Source: Gracilinema caldarium
Lineage (GTDB): Bacteria > Spirochaetota > Spirochaetia > Treponematales > Breznakiellaceae
Length of the DNA stretch: 64,000 nucleotides
Direction of reading: 5' to 3'
Assembly: GCF_029265695.1 (NCBI RefSeq)
Contig: NZ_JAJUHW010000001.1
Span: forward strand, 160,449 to 224,448
Positions 29,027 to 38,773 of the stretch are shown piece by piece. The notes below the pieces were generated by a model. The model was not told where the DNA came from and searched no databases. It saw only the letters and a list, made by a program, of their open reading frames with translations. How positions within the stretch are numbered: position 1 is the stretch's first letter; every line of letters starts with the position of its first letter. The position numbers and the translations under genes are program-made.

Positions 29027-29650
29027 ATGACACGGGAACAGATTGCGCCGACTAAAAGCAATCTCATCAAAGTAAAAGAACGACTCCTTACTGCTCTGGA
29101 AGGTTATGACCTTTTGGAACAAAAACGAGAGATCCTGGTCATGGAATTGATGCAGACCGTGGAATCGATTAAAATTCTTGAACGGGATCTCAACAAAAGA
29201 ATTGCAAGTGCCTATCCGGCGCTTAAAAAAATGCTTCTTGTGCTTGGCCGGGAAAAGGCCGATCGACTCAGCAGACACAGCAGGCAGCATGTAGAATTGC
29301 GTGAAAAGCGGGTCATGATTGCGGGTATGAACTTGCCAAGCCTGGAAGTTCATCTCGGGGACCTTGAATTAACCTATTCTCCTGCGAATTCGTTTGCAGA
29401 ATGTGACGAAACTGTGGTAGAATTCTATGAGCTGCTTAAAATACTTACAGAATTGGCCGCGGTGCGGACAATCGCCTGGAGATTGGCCCGTGAGGTACGC
29501 AAAACCCAGCGGCGGGTCAATGCCCTGGAAAAACAGGTAATTCCTGTAGCCCGGGAAACCAAGGCTTTTATCGAATCATCTTTGGAAGAACGGGAACGGG
29601 AAGCCTTTTTTTCCAGCAAGCTCTTAAAAAGGAAGGCCGGTAAAGCATGA
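29027..29650 (+). CDS. atpD: V-type ATPase subunit D
   Basis: 207 residues. Central rotor shaft. Starts with the family signature IAPTKSNLIKVKERL and is a long antiparallel coiled coil (about 12-65 and 125-185) with a short diverged middle; RRVNALEKQVIP is the conserved C-terminal helix. It closes the structural V-ATPase genes. The stop overlaps the start of the next gene by 4 nt (ATGA), so the UspA-like gene belongs to the same transcript. Confidence 0.95.
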   Translation: MTREQIAPTKSNLIKVKERLLTALEGYDLLEQKREILVMELMQTVESIKILERDLNKRIASAYPALKKMLLVLGREKADRLSRHSRQHVELREKRVMIAGMNLPSLEVHLGDLELTYSPANSFAECDETVVEFYELLKILTELAAVRTIAWRLAREVRKTQRRVNALEKQVIPVARETKAFIESSLEEREREAFFSSKLLKRKAGKA

Positions 29651-30132
29651 TTAGCCCCCTTTTCTCCAACATTCTTGTCGCAGTTTCCGGATCGGACGCC
29701 TCAATACATGCCGCAAAGTATGCGATTATTATGTCAAAATTGTATCGCTGCAGACTCAGTGCGGTCTATGTGGTCGACACGGCAACTATCCGGCAGTTAA
29801 CTTTAAGTAAAATCTTTATTCAGGAAGAAAGCCAGGAGTATGAACAAAGTCTGCAAGCCAATGGGGAGCGCTATCTTTCTTTTATTAGCGAATTGGCAAA
29901 GACCAAGGGCATAAAGGTCGAAACGGAACTGCGCCGGGGTGCCGTCTATACCGAGATTTTGGCTGCTGCGGACGAACGGAAGGTTGATCTTATCGTGCTC
30001 GGGGGCTGGGAAAAGGATCGGAGCGCCCGGGACATTATATCCCACTCTCACCGGGAAATTATGGTTAATGCAAAATGTTCTGTTTTTGTGGTAAAGGAAC
30101 CGAATATTGATCAACTGTTTAAACAAGCCTAG
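29647..30132 (+). CDS. Universal stress protein UspA family
   Basis: 161 residues, one Usp domain: starts FSNILVAVSGSDASIHAAKYA and has the VDLIVLGG strand and CSVFVVKE C-terminal strand. The ATP-binding signature of UspFG types (GxxGx9GS) is not intact (GGWEKDRSARDIISHSHREI), so it resembles the non-ATP-binding or diverged class. It overlaps atpD by 4 nt and is followed after 12 nt by a flavodoxin-like gene. The link to the ATPase is positional. Confidence 0.88.
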   Translation: MISPLFSNILVAVSGSDASIHAAKYAIIMSKLYRCRLSAVYVVDTATIRQLTLSKIFIQEESQEYEQSLQANGERYLSFISELAKTKGIKVETELRRGAVYTEILAAADERKVDLIVLGGWEKDRSARDIISHSHREIMVNAKCSVFVVKEPNIDQLFKQA

Positions 30133-30144
30133 GAGTAATATTGT

Positions 30145-30552
30145 ATGAGAATAGCCCTTGTGTACGCATATAAAAAGAAATCCCCTGTTTCTGAAACGGT
30201 AAAAGCCTTGGCCAAGGGAATGGAATCCATGGGCCATCGGGTGGATTTGCTTGATGCTTGGACCGATGATGGCCTACGTCTCCCTGGTTATGAATATATT
30301 GTTGTTGCCGCTGAATCGGTCTCCCTCTTCGGCGGACGGATGCCGGAAAAGCTTTCAAAAATACTTTCTACCGCAAGTTCCCTCTTAGGAAAGAAAAGTG
30401 CTGCCTTTTTAATAAAAACAACCCCATGGACAGTTAAAGCCATGACCAATCTTATGCGGGTTATGGAAAAAGAAGGAATGTTCGTAAACTGGTCGGATAT
30501 CATACTCAATCAAGATCAGGCTGAAGCACTAGGAAAACGAATCGGCGCATAA
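30145..30552 (+). CDS. Small flavodoxin-fold protein, function unknown
   Basis: 135 residues. Alternating beta/alpha pattern starting MRIALVYAYKKKSPVSETVKALAKGM, like the N-terminus of flavodoxins, with a later YIVVAAESVSLFGGRMPEKL segment in the place of a second FMN loop. The typical T/S-rich phosphate-binding loop (TGNT) is replaced by KKKSPVS, so flavin binding is uncertain. It lies between a UspA-like and a J-domain gene; the downstream GTG start overlaps nothing but follows its stop directly. Confidence 0.7.
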   Translation: MRIALVYAYKKKSPVSETVKALAKGMESMGHRVDLLDAWTDDGLRLPGYEYIVVAAESVSLFGGRMPEKLSKILSTASSLLGKKSAAFLIKTTPWTVKAMTNLMRVMEKEGMFVNWSDIILNQDQAEALGKRIGA

Positions 30553-31335
30553 GTGGAAAATTACTATCAAATACTCGGTCTTGAGCAGTCCGCTACAGAC
30601 GAAGAGATTAAACGGGCCTTTCGGGAGCGGGCCAAAAAGGTCCATCCTGATATAGCCGGCGAATCGGGCAAGCAGGCAATGCAGAAGCTGCTTACCGCCT
30701 ATGAGACCCTTTCTAACCATGATAGGCGAGCTGAATACGACCGCGCATATATCCGTTTTACCAAACAGTATGATTTTGATTACCGCACGTTTTTAAAGGA
30801 ACGGAGGGATGATCCCGAAAGTCAGGCGAAGCTTATATTTTTCGATCTATTGCATTTGGAAGAAGATGAAGCTTTAGAGGTCTGGCACGAACTCGGTGGG
30901 CTCGATTTCCCGATGGATGCCTATTTAGACCGGGAAGACTGGATGGACTGTTCTTTTATTTTAGCTGAAGAATTGGATAAGCGCGGCCAGCATTACGAAG
31001 CTTTTATACTCTTAACCGATATCATCAGAGAAGAACGGAGACGCCCTTATTTTAGACACTTTATGGAAGAAGTGGATTCATTTATCAAGACCCTCGTAAG
31101 AACCAAATTGATGAACTCTGTAGATGATGAGGTCCTGGTTGAGTGTATGGAAGAACTGCTCGAATTAGGATATTCTCGTAAGGATGAAGCCCGCTGGCTC
31201 AGGACCATGGCTGAGGCTTTGTTTCGGCTTGGTCATATAGGCGACGCCCGCCTGGCCTTACAAGGTGCATTGCAGCGGGATCCCGCATTACCAAATGTGG
31301 TCCAATTACGGCGCCGATTGGGAATAGGAATGTGA
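30553..31335 (+). CDS. J-domain (DnaJ-like) protein
   Basis: 260 residues with a GTG start directly after the preceding stop. N-terminal J domain (1-70) with the essential HPD at 31-33, so it can stimulate a DnaK ATPase. There is no Gly/Phe-rich region or zinc finger; the rest (about 100-260) is helical and repeat-like, ending in a TPR-like segment (RLGHIGDARLALQGALQRDP). It is therefore a class C J-protein with an unknown client. No SD is near the GTG; coupling to the upstream stop is likely. Confidence 0.87.
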   Translation: MENYYQILGLEQSATDEEIKRAFRERAKKVHPDIAGESGKQAMQKLLTAYETLSNHDRRAEYDRAYIRFTKQYDFDYRTFLKERRDDPESQAKLIFFDLLHLEEDEALEVWHELGGLDFPMDAYLDREDWMDCSFILAEELDKRGQHYEAFILLTDIIREERRRPYFRHFMEEVDSFIKTLVRTKLMNSVDDEVLVECMEELLELGYSRKDEARWLRTMAEALFRLGHIGDARLALQGALQRDPALPNVVQLRRRLGIGM

Positions 31336-31336
31336 T

Positions 31337-32089
31337 ATGATACGACTTAAAAATCATGAACAGATCGCAGGCATTCGTGAGTCCTGCAAAATGCTCAGTG
31401 CCATGTTCAAAGAATTGACCCCCCTGGTGGTTCCAGGTGTAGAAACGAGGGACCTGGATCAATGGGTGCAGAACTGGATAAAAAAAGCGGGGGGAAAACC
31501 TGCTTTTCTTAACTACGGGGATGATGATAACCCCTTTCCTGCGGCACTCTGTGTCTCTATAAACGAAGAGGTTATTCACGGAATACCTTCAAAAAGAAAG
31601 GTAGCTTACGGAGACCTGGTCTCCCTGGATTGCGGCATAAATCTGGGCGGCCATTTCAGCGATATGGCCGTAACTGTAGAAGTTGGTCAAGTGAGCGAGG
31701 AAGCAAAAAAGCTTAACCGTGTTACACGGGAATGTCTTGATAAGGCCATAGAACAGGCTATTTATGGTAACCGGATACTTCAGATTGCCCGGGCGGTATA
31801 CAATCATGCCACAAGCCATGGCTATGGGGTAGTACACCAGTATTGCGGCCATGGAGTCGGCTTTTCTCCCCACGAGGACCCCCAGGTTCCTAACAATCCC
31901 CGGGGCCCTAATCCACGCATGATGGAAGGTCTGGTTATTGCCATAGAACCGATGATCAATTTGGGGACCGCAGAAGTAGAAGTCCTCGATGATGGATGGA
32001 CTGTCGTGACCGCTGATAGAAAAATTTCATGCCATTGGGAACATACGGTTGCTATTTTTCAAGATCACACCGAGATATTAACTCTGTAG
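31337..32089 (+). CDS. map: Methionine aminopeptidase, type I
   Basis: 250 residues, full length. Removes the initiator methionine from new proteins. The metal ligands are in the usual segments: LDCGINLGGHFSDMAVT (two Asp), HGVGFSPHEDP (His), IEPMI (Glu) and WEHTVAI (Glu); the substrate-binding His is in INEEVIHGIP. Starts 1 nt after the J-domain gene with AGGAATG upstream. No SH3-like extension or zinc-finger N-terminus. Confidence 0.97.
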   Translation: MIRLKNHEQIAGIRESCKMLSAMFKELTPLVVPGVETRDLDQWVQNWIKKAGGKPAFLNYGDDDNPFPAALCVSINEEVIHGIPSKRKVAYGDLVSLDCGINLGGHFSDMAVTVEVGQVSEEAKKLNRVTRECLDKAIEQAIYGNRILQIARAVYNHATSHGYGVVHQYCGHGVGFSPHEDPQVPNNPRGPNPRMMEGLVIAIEPMINLGTAEVEVLDDGWTVVTADRKISCHWEHTVAIFQDHTEILTL

Positions 32090-32145
32090 AGACTCTGTAA
32101 CCTATCAACTCGGGAATTTATTATATTTATGTAATGGAGGTTCCT

Positions 32146-33651
32146 ATGTCTCTGTATGAAAAACTCTCATCAAAGAAATTCTTTATTTTCAATCTCGTAT
32201 TGCTGGGAGCGCTTTTCGGTTTTTCCCTTGCTTTATTTTCTTTTTCGTTAGCAAAGCCTGCGACCAAGCAGGTAGCTTATGCCCAATCGGTTCCTTCACC
32301 GGTGAGTTCTGACGCCCTTTCGGTAGCAGAAAGCTTGCAAAAAGCTTTCCGAGCCGTATCGGATGCGGTGCTGCCCGTGATCGTACAGGTTAATACGGTG
32401 GAGATCCAAAAACAGCAGGTCCCCCAATTTAACGGTATCCCCTGGGAATTTTTCTTTGGCACCCCTCAGGATTCCACTCCTCAAGGGAATCAGGAGCGAG
32501 AATATCGGTCTAAAGGGGTAGGTTCCGGTATTATCGTGCGGAAGGCAGGAAATACCTACTATGTACTCACCAATAACCATGTTGCCGGTAGCGCATCAGA
32601 GATTAGTATTACTGTGAACGATGGCCGGGAATTCAAGGCTAAATTGGTCGGCAAGGATGAACGGAAAGACCTGGCGCTTATTTCCTTCGAATCTAAAGAA
32701 AACTTTCCCATCGCGGTCCTTGGAGATTCGGACCAGGTTAAAGTTGGCGACTTGGCAATTGCGGTGGGAAGTCCCTTGGGTCTTATGTCATCTGTAACGA
32801 TGGGTATTGTAAGTGCCGTGGGCAGAACCGGAGGCCCCGCGGGTAACATAAATGATTTTATTCAGACCGATGCGGCCATAAACCAGGGAAACTCTGGCGG
32901 CGCCTTAGTAAATATCCGCGGCGAAGTTATAGGCATTAATACATGGATAGCCTCTCCATCAGGAGGCTCTGTGGGTCTCGGCTTTTCCATACCGGTCAAC
33001 AACGTAAAACGGGCGATAGACGATTTTATAACTAAGGGGCAGGTTAAATATGGATGGCTTGGTGTATCTCTTATCGATGCGGATAAGGACATGGCTGCTG
33101 AACTCGGCATCCAGAACCGGAGAGGGGCCCTTGCATCTCAGGTCTTTATCGGTTCACCGGCCGACAAGGGCGGTATACTTCCCGGAGACTTTATCATCAA
33201 ACTGAATGATAAAGAAGTTCGAAACCGCGATCAGCTTGTGCTTGCGGTCGGAGATCTTAAAGCGGGAGAACAGGCTACCTTTGTGGTTTTAAGAGGCGGA
33301 ACTGAACGGACCATCCGGGTACGTATTGATGAACGGAAGGACGATGTAGTGTCCGACAACAGCAAGTTGTGGCCCGGCGCTATCGTTACACCAGTTAATG
33401 AAGAGATTCAAAAGACTCTAAAATTGGATGCAAAAGTTAAGGGCCTTTATGTAGTGGAAGTCATTGCCAAGAGTCCTGCGGCAGTTATGGGGCTGCAGCG
33501 GGGGGATATCATTACAGGAATAAACGGCGAAAGTGCTAGGACCCTTCCTGATTTCTACCGTTTACTGAATGACAAATCCAAAAAAGATCTCTGGTTCGAA
33601 GTCCAGCGGGGCGACACAAGCTTGGAGACTATGCGTTACAAGCGGCCTTAA
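32146..33651 (+). CDS. HtrA/DegP-family periplasmic serine protease
   Basis: 501 residues. Membrane-anchored or secreted protease and chaperone for misfolded envelope proteins. N-terminal hydrophobic segment (about 13-38), a Gln/Pro-rich linker, then a trypsin-like domain with triad His145 (LTNNHVAG), Asp175 (KDLALISF) and Ser250 (QGNSGGAL). Two PDZ domains follow, at about 300-385 and 410-495. The ATG at 32146 with GGAGG 8 nt away is preferred to the in-frame one four codons earlier, which overlaps the SD. The length and two PDZ domains match DegP/DegQ. Confidence 0.95.
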   Translation: MSLYEKLSSKKFFIFNLVLLGALFGFSLALFSFSLAKPATKQVAYAQSVPSPVSSDALSVAESLQKAFRAVSDAVLPVIVQVNTVEIQKQQVPQFNGIPWEFFFGTPQDSTPQGNQEREYRSKGVGSGIIVRKAGNTYYVLTNNHVAGSASEISITVNDGREFKAKLVGKDERKDLALISFESKENFPIAVLGDSDQVKVGDLAIAVGSPLGLMSSVTMGIVSAVGRTGGPAGNINDFIQTDAAINQGNSGGALVNIRGEVIGINTWIASPSGGSVGLGFSIPVNNVKRAIDDFITKGQVKYGWLGVSLIDADKDMAAELGIQNRRGALASQVFIGSPADKGGILPGDFIIKLNDKEVRNRDQLVLAVGDLKAGEQATFVVLRGGTERTIRVRIDERKDDVVSDNSKLWPGAIVTPVNEEIQKTLKLDAKVKGLYVVEVIAKSPAAVMGLQRGDIITGINGESARTLPDFYRLLNDKSKKDLWFEVQRGDTSLETMRYKRP

Positions 33652-33664
33652 GCTATAATCTTTA

Positions 33665-33703
33665 AGCAGCGGGTCCCAGAGCAATAAAAAGGGACCCGCT
33701 GCT
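33665..33703. terminator. Strong hairpin after the HtrA gene
   Basis: Perfect 13-bp stem AGCAGCGGGTCCC/GGGACCCGCTGCT around a 13-nt A-rich loop, with no T-run. Directly after it is a perfect 14-bp palindrome ATCCCGCGCGGGAT (33707-33720). Confidence 0.65.
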
Positions 33704-33706
33704 ATA

Positions 33707-33720
33707 ATCCCGCGCGGGAT
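33707..33720. repeat. 14-bp perfect palindrome ATCCCGCGCGGGAT
   Basis: GC-rich dyad 37 nt upstream of the phosphoribosyltransferase start. It may be a second part of the terminator or an operator for the downstream operon. Confidence 0.5.
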
Positions 33721-33757
33721 GCTTTCAAAAAGTTTTGTTTTACGCTACATTTAATCC

Positions 33758-34360
33758 ATGAAGAAAGAATTTTTACCCTACGATCTGGTTCGCAACAATG
33801 CGCTTAAGCTAGCCCATCGAATTCATGAAGATGGCTTTGTGCCCGATGTTATTTATGTCTCCCTTCGCGGCGGGGCATATCTTGGAAACGTAATCAGCGA
33901 ATATTTTAAAATTGTTCGCTCAGAAGGCCGTCCGGTATATTACGCGGCGGTCGTTGCCCGTTCATATACGGATATCCGTAAGCAGGAGCGGGTCATGGTA
34001 GACGGCTGGACCTACGCTCCCGAATACCTGCGGACCGGTGACAAGGTTCTCCTGGTTGATGATATTTTTGATTCTGGAAGAACTATCAACAGGCTTGCAG
34101 AAATTATTTTAGAAAAGGGTATCCCGCGGAAGGATTTGAAAGTTGCGGTCCATGATTATAAATATTTTACCGACAAGGAAAATCAGCTTCCCATTCAGCC
34201 AGACTACTGGTGCCGCAAACATGAAATGAGCGTTCATGACGAGGACCGGTGGATCCATTATATGAGCCATGAGCTGGTCGGATTGACCAGGGCTGAACTG
34301 GAAGAACATTACTATAAACAGGATCCAGAATTGCGGAAGGTACTGGATGCGATAAAATAG
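33758..34360 (+). CDS. Phosphoribosyltransferase (hypoxanthine/xanthine-type)
   Basis: 200 residues, type I PRTase fold. The PRPP-binding signature is VLLVDDIFDSGRTI near residues 107-120; the flexible-loop region (ARSYTDIRKQERVMVDGWTY) and an early VSLRGGAYLG loop are also recognisable. The C-terminal part is longer than in Hpt and resembles the archaeal-type GPT family. It probably salvages a purine base, but substrate choice is not readable by eye. The start has no SD and lies 6 nt from a candidate -10 (TACATT, 33746-33751). First gene of a run of five tightly spaced genes. Confidence 0.85.
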   Translation: MKKEFLPYDLVRNNALKLAHRIHEDGFVPDVIYVSLRGGAYLGNVISEYFKIVRSEGRPVYYAAVVARSYTDIRKQERVMVDGWTYAPEYLRTGDKVLLVDDIFDSGRTINRLAEIILEKGIPRKDLKVAVHDYKYFTDKENQLPIQPDYWCRKHEMSVHDEDRWIHYMSHELVGLTRAELEEHYYKQDPELRKVLDAIK

Positions 34361-34368
34361 GAAAGTAT

Positions 34369-37116
34369 ATGGGGCATAGATCGATACCCTTCTGGACTAG
34401 CCTTATTCTCATTTTGCTCCCCCTTGGGGTGCAATCTCAGCCTGCAGGGCTGCTTACTAATGCGGCGAGCAAATCTTACAAAGGGGACCAGCGGTTTTGG
34501 TTCTCCGTGCCAGAGGAAGATCGGCTTGTAGTCAATTTGGACGGCAAGGAAATTTTCCGGGGTATTGGTTCTGCCTCAGTGTTGCTTTCTGCCCCGTCGG
34601 GGGCTGAAAAAACCTTTATCGTTGTGGCTCAACGGCGGTCTGCACCTCCTGATAACCGTGTTCTCGAAGAACAGACCTATTCTATACAGATTGATAAACA
34701 GGCACCCCAAAAACCAGCATTTTCTGCTTCCACAGATGATGGGGCTTCTTATTTAATATCAGCTTCCTGCGATGATAATGCACTGCTGGAAGGTATTTAT
34801 GAAAGCAATGGAGCTTCTCGGCTTCTAAAACGTGAAGAGGGGATCACACGGTTTTCTCAACATTGTACCGCTCCCTGCTCCCTCATTTTATGGGCTGTCG
34901 ATAAGGCGGGTAATTATTCCGAACCTATTACCTTTGCTGCCGAAGCTGCTGGTTTTACCATCCTTAACCCTGAGCCCGGTCTATGGGCGAATGTACAGCA
35001 ATTAGTTATATCTAAAACAGGTTCCGGAGAAATCTATTGGACCGACGATGGATCCGATCCTTTTGGAACAACACATCATCTGTATGAAGCACCGGTACTG
35101 ATCACAAAAAAAGGTACAGTGACCCTTCGCGTGGGCATGACATTGCCAAACGGTCTCAGATTCGAAAAAAAGATCATCTATGAAGCTTCCGATTATGATG
35201 ATAGTCCTTTTACTATTCCTCAGCATGTCAATTCTGTGAAGAATCTCGAATTAAACGGAACTTATGTCTGGAAAATCGGAACAGGGCCTTGGCTCGAAAA
35301 AGATATACCAATCACACTAGTACCGGTAGCTCCTTTCAAGCGGTATATTATTTTATCCTTAAAAAAGGATGGGCTTATTTACCGATATCCTATACTGCTC
35401 GATGGGAACCCTGAAGATTCCGAAGTAGCTTCGACGGCTCAAAATAATGATAAAAAAGACCCTTTAGCTGAACAAGTCCAGACAAACATTCAGAAACCGC
35501 AAATTATCACGGCGGGTAGGCTCAGGGTCTTGTATTGGAATAGTATCGATAGCGGTGTTATCCGCTACCATTTCCAGGGAGATACTCGCTGGATAGATTA
35601 TAATGGGCCGGTAGTACTGTCTCCAGAGATATCAGAAGTTGCATGGCTTTTAGATAGAGGTTTGATTCAGGAAGGCCCTGAACGCATGATGTTGGAAAGG
35701 CAATCCGCTGATATGGAGATCCAAAGCGGCCGGATCGAATATCGGCCCTTCGATCCAGTTCAGGGATCATTTGATGTGCTCGGTCTTTTTGCTGGGGATA
35801 GGCCCCCTGATTTTGCCGCTTGTGCAGGGGAAGATTTGGAATGGCGTTATATCTCTCCTGAAGGAAAAGAAATATATCGTGTGCGTACGGATTCATTGCC
35901 CCCTTCTCCGCCAATGCTTTCTGCTCCGCAAGAGGGCTTGTGGATTAGCGGCGGTGTAACTATTACGAGTTCCAGTCCGGAACATGAAGAAAATGTACAA
36001 TCAGTCATCGAAGCTAGCTTACAAAATCCTTCTGGTACAACGGAGACAAAAAGAGCCGTTGGTACACTTATTTTAGATGTCCCTCGGGAGAGTCCTGTAT
36101 TGGTTCGCCTCTCGGCCTATACCGTCGATGCTTCGGGAAATAAAAGTTCTTCAATAACAAGAAGTTTTACCATCGATTCCAATTCGGTGTATGTCAGCAG
36201 CAAAGGTCTCCCCTCTGGAGACGGCAGCAGAAATAATCCAGTTGATTCTCTACAAAAAGCCATAGAATTGGCAAAAACGTTGAACAGGTCTTCTATTAGA
36301 ATAGAGGGTTCCATAGTCATTGATACGCCCCTATCTCTTACCTCGGGAATAAGTCTGGAAAGTTTGCCAGGCAGTTCTATTGGAGGAGAATTGAGAGTCC
36401 AGAGAAAGGGGCAACTTCTTCTTCCATCAGGAACTGCAAGCATAAGGTCTTTAAGTATCATAGCGACCAGCATGGAAGCAAGTCCACTTATATCAGTCCA
36501 AGGCAGCAAATTAGTTTTGGATACGGTTCGAATTTCTGTTAAAGGTACGGACATCAGGGCGATTTTTGCTCAACAAGGAACTCTTACTTTAGAAAACTGC
36601 CTTATTAATCTTGAATCAAGCAATATGGCAACTGGTATTCGTATTCAGGAAAGTGCTTTGCGCTTTGGAAATACGACGATCAATGTTTCAGCTCAAAAAT
36701 ATGGTAATGCGGTGGATGCTTCTGGCAGTACTTATATTCAGGAAGACAGCTCGGTAAACGTAAAAGCCCGTGATGGGACTGTGTTTCAGTTTACTAATAT
36801 GCAACAAGCCCTTGTTAGTCGATCAAAGATTTCTTTGACCGCCGACTTTGCTGCCCAGACTTGTATATCCAGCGGCACCGTACCTATCTTTAAGGACTCG
36901 GTGCTTAATTTTAAAGGAAACGCTCAAGGATCTGTTGTATTTAATTTGGGGAGACTGGATTCTATTTCGCAAGACACAAAAAATACCATTACTGGTAATT
37001 ATTTTATTGGTTTTGCCGCGGTGCTTCATAACGCTTCAAAAGGTTTCGATCTGCAAGCTTTTAATCGTACTTTTGCATCTACTAATAGTCCTAATTTTAT
37101 TGCTGAGGATCTCTAG
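34369..37116 (+). CDS. Large exported repeat protein with chitobiase-type and beta-helix-like regions
   Basis: 915 residues with a signal peptide (about 1-23). A segment near residues 218-272 (GEIYWTDDGSDPFG and following) resembles the chitobiase/hexosaminidase C-terminal Ig-like domain (CHB_HEX_C family). Further Ig-like modules follow, and the last 310 residues, starting YVSSKGLPSGDGSRNNPVDS, look like a right-handed parallel beta-helix of the kind treponemal surface proteins carry. No catalytic motif is recognised. It starts 8 nt after the phosphoribosyltransferase gene with AGGAAAG and is followed after 2 nt by another exported protein. Surface or periplasmic role is inferred. Confidence 0.8.
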   Translation: MGHRSIPFWTSLILILLPLGVQSQPAGLLTNAASKSYKGDQRFWFSVPEEDRLVVNLDGKEIFRGIGSASVLLSAPSGAEKTFIVVAQRRSAPPDNRVLEEQTYSIQIDKQAPQKPAFSASTDDGASYLISASCDDNALLEGIYESNGASRLLKREEGITRFSQHCTAPCSLILWAVDKAGNYSEPITFAAEAAGFTILNPEPGLWANVQQLVISKTGSGEIYWTDDGSDPFGTTHHLYEAPVLITKKGTVTLRVGMTLPNGLRFEKKIIYEASDYDDSPFTIPQHVNSVKNLELNGTYVWKIGTGPWLEKDIPITLVPVAPFKRYIILSLKKDGLIYRYPILLDGNPEDSEVASTAQNNDKKDPLAEQVQTNIQKPQIITAGRLRVLYWNSIDSGVIRYHFQGDTRWIDYNGPVVLSPEISEVAWLLDRGLIQEGPERMMLERQSADMEIQSGRIEYRPFDPVQGSFDVLGLFAGDRPPDFAACAGEDLEWRYISPEGKEIYRVRTDSLPPSPPMLSAPQEGLWISGGVTITSSSPEHEENVQSVIEASLQNPSGTTETKRAVGTLILDVPRESPVLVRLSAYTVDASGNKSSSITRSFTIDSNSVYVSSKGLPSGDGSRNNPVDSLQKAIELAKTLNRSSIRIEGSIVIDTPLSLTSGISLESLPGSSIGGELRVQRKGQLLLPSGTASIRSLSIIATSMEASPLISVQGSKLVLDTVRISVKGTDIRAIFAQQGTLTLENCLINLESSNMATGIRIQESALRFGNTTINVSAQKYGNAVDASGSTYIQEDSSVNVKARDGTVFQFTNMQQALVSRSKISLTADFAAQTCISSGTVPIFKDSVLNFKGNAQGSVVFNLGRLDSISQDTKNTITGNYFIGFAAVLHNASKGFDLQAFNRTFASTNSPNFIAEDL

Positions 37117-37118
37117 AA

Positions 37119-38768
37119 ATGTCAATTAAGAATGCTCTTTATGTAAGCATTTTCTGCTTTGTCGTGGTTACAATAATCTTATCTCCTGAACGACTTATTG
37201 CAGAGCAGCTCTTATCTCAAAATCTTGCAAAAAGCACAGGCTGGGTAAGTATATTTGTTAAAAAAGACCAGGATGCAATCCGAAGTATAGTGGCAGAGCT
37301 TGATAAAATAAGAAGTGCCATGATGCAGGACACCAAAACCGTAGCAGAGGCTCTTGTTACCTACAGAAATAAAATACGTCTACTTGAATCACTATTAGAT
37401 CGATATCGCTCCGATGAATCTGCTTTTATGAAAGCCGAACAATGGTTAGAGCTGCCGGTTCTAACTGTTTCAGAGGCTGAAAAAGAATTATCCCGTTTAA
37501 GACTTTTATATTTAACAGAAGCGAGATCCTATGCAGATTATCAATATGGACACAGGACCACAAAAGAATTGCTTACCTACAGTAAGCAAGAAGAACTTCT
37601 GCTTAAAAATGGAAAAGCTCTTGCAGATTTCTTAGCTTCCCGCATTACAAAAAGCGGAAAGTCTTCTCTTAAACCTATGGCGCTCTCCCTTGCAAGCAGG
37701 TTGATGTTACACCCTGACTGCCCGGCTTTCATATCTGAGCTTACAGTAAGTGCCGAACAATTGCCACCATCTCAATATCGACAATGGATCCTTATATTAG
37801 CGAGGGGGAGTCCATCGGCACTGACCACATCGGCAATCAAAGGACTAGCCGACAGTGCTGAGGGTAAAAATTTTGAAAAATTACTCACCCTATTTAATGC
37901 CACTTATCAAAAGAAAAAACAAATTCGTGAACTGATACCCACGGGGATTGTTTTATCCTGGTATACGGATCGTTTAGCAGGATTTGCCAGTACAGAAGGG
38001 AATGTCCCAGCACTAAATACTGTGTTCCTGCAAAGTTTATTTTCCGATAAGATCGCAGAATATGCAAATGCCTGTGGGCAAGACCAGTTGTTATCTGGAG
38101 CTCTGCTAGAAATTCTTACCCAAAGCTGGGTTTATGCTACCCGGCCTGAATTGTGGGTTGCTGCCTTATGGCCCTTCGGCAATATTGCCCCTGATTCAAT
38201 AAGAATCGCCCTGCAAAAAATCGTACAAGAATCAGAGGTGGTAAATGATAAAAACGATATATCATGGAGTACAGTAGTCAGCGCAGAATCCTATGCGGTT
38301 AAACTGCAAAAGCCTCAGGAACTCTCAGGTATGCTGCCTATTGTTTCAGAGTTTATGCTTAAAAGCGACGCCTTTGCGGTTTTCCTTGAAAGTAATCGTT
38401 ATGAACAGGATCGGAGTCTATTGTTCCAAAGGCTCACAAAAGCCTTCTATGAAGCTCCCACTGTAGCTTCGCTGGCAGCCCTGCCGTTTAACCAGGTTTT
38501 TTTGCTATTGCAATCACAATCGATGAGCCTACTGCAACCAGAAATCCTCGGATTATTGATAGCTAAAAATCAAAGGGTTACAAAGGAACAGCATCCTTGG
38601 CTTGCTACCTATGTATCAAAACTTAGCCGTGCAAATGGAATTCCTGAAAAACTACTTATAAACAATAATCTGTATGGGCAAGAAACAATATGTATGAATT
38701 ATATTCATGCGGGCAGCAGCTGTTTTAGGCTTGTATTTTATGTAAACCAGCTGGAATCTCAGGAATAA
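37119..38768 (+). CDS. Exported helical protein of unknown function
   Basis: 549 residues with a signal peptide (about 5-29). The remainder is largely alpha-helical, without a motif I can name, and contains no cysteine-rich or catalytic signature. It sits between the 915-residue exported protein (2 nt upstream) and a lipoprotein (5 nt downstream), so the three are very likely made together and may form one envelope assembly. SD GAGGA lies within the end of the upstream gene. Confidence 0.75.
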   Translation: MSIKNALYVSIFCFVVVTIILSPERLIAEQLLSQNLAKSTGWVSIFVKKDQDAIRSIVAELDKIRSAMMQDTKTVAEALVTYRNKIRLLESLLDRYRSDESAFMKAEQWLELPVLTVSEAEKELSRLRLLYLTEARSYADYQYGHRTTKELLTYSKQEELLLKNGKALADFLASRITKSGKSSLKPMALSLASRLMLHPDCPAFISELTVSAEQLPPSQYRQWILILARGSPSALTTSAIKGLADSAEGKNFEKLLTLFNATYQKKKQIRELIPTGIVLSWYTDRLAGFASTEGNVPALNTVFLQSLFSDKIAEYANACGQDQLLSGALLEILTQSWVYATRPELWVAALWPFGNIAPDSIRIALQKIVQESEVVNDKNDISWSTVVSAESYAVKLQKPQELSGMLPIVSEFMLKSDAFAVFLESNRYEQDRSLLFQRLTKAFYEAPTVASLAALPFNQVFLLLQSQSMSLLQPEILGLLIAKNQRVTKEQHPWLATYVSKLSRANGIPEKLLINNNLYGQETICMNYIHAGSSCFRLVFYVNQLESQE

Positions 38769-38773
38769 TTTAT

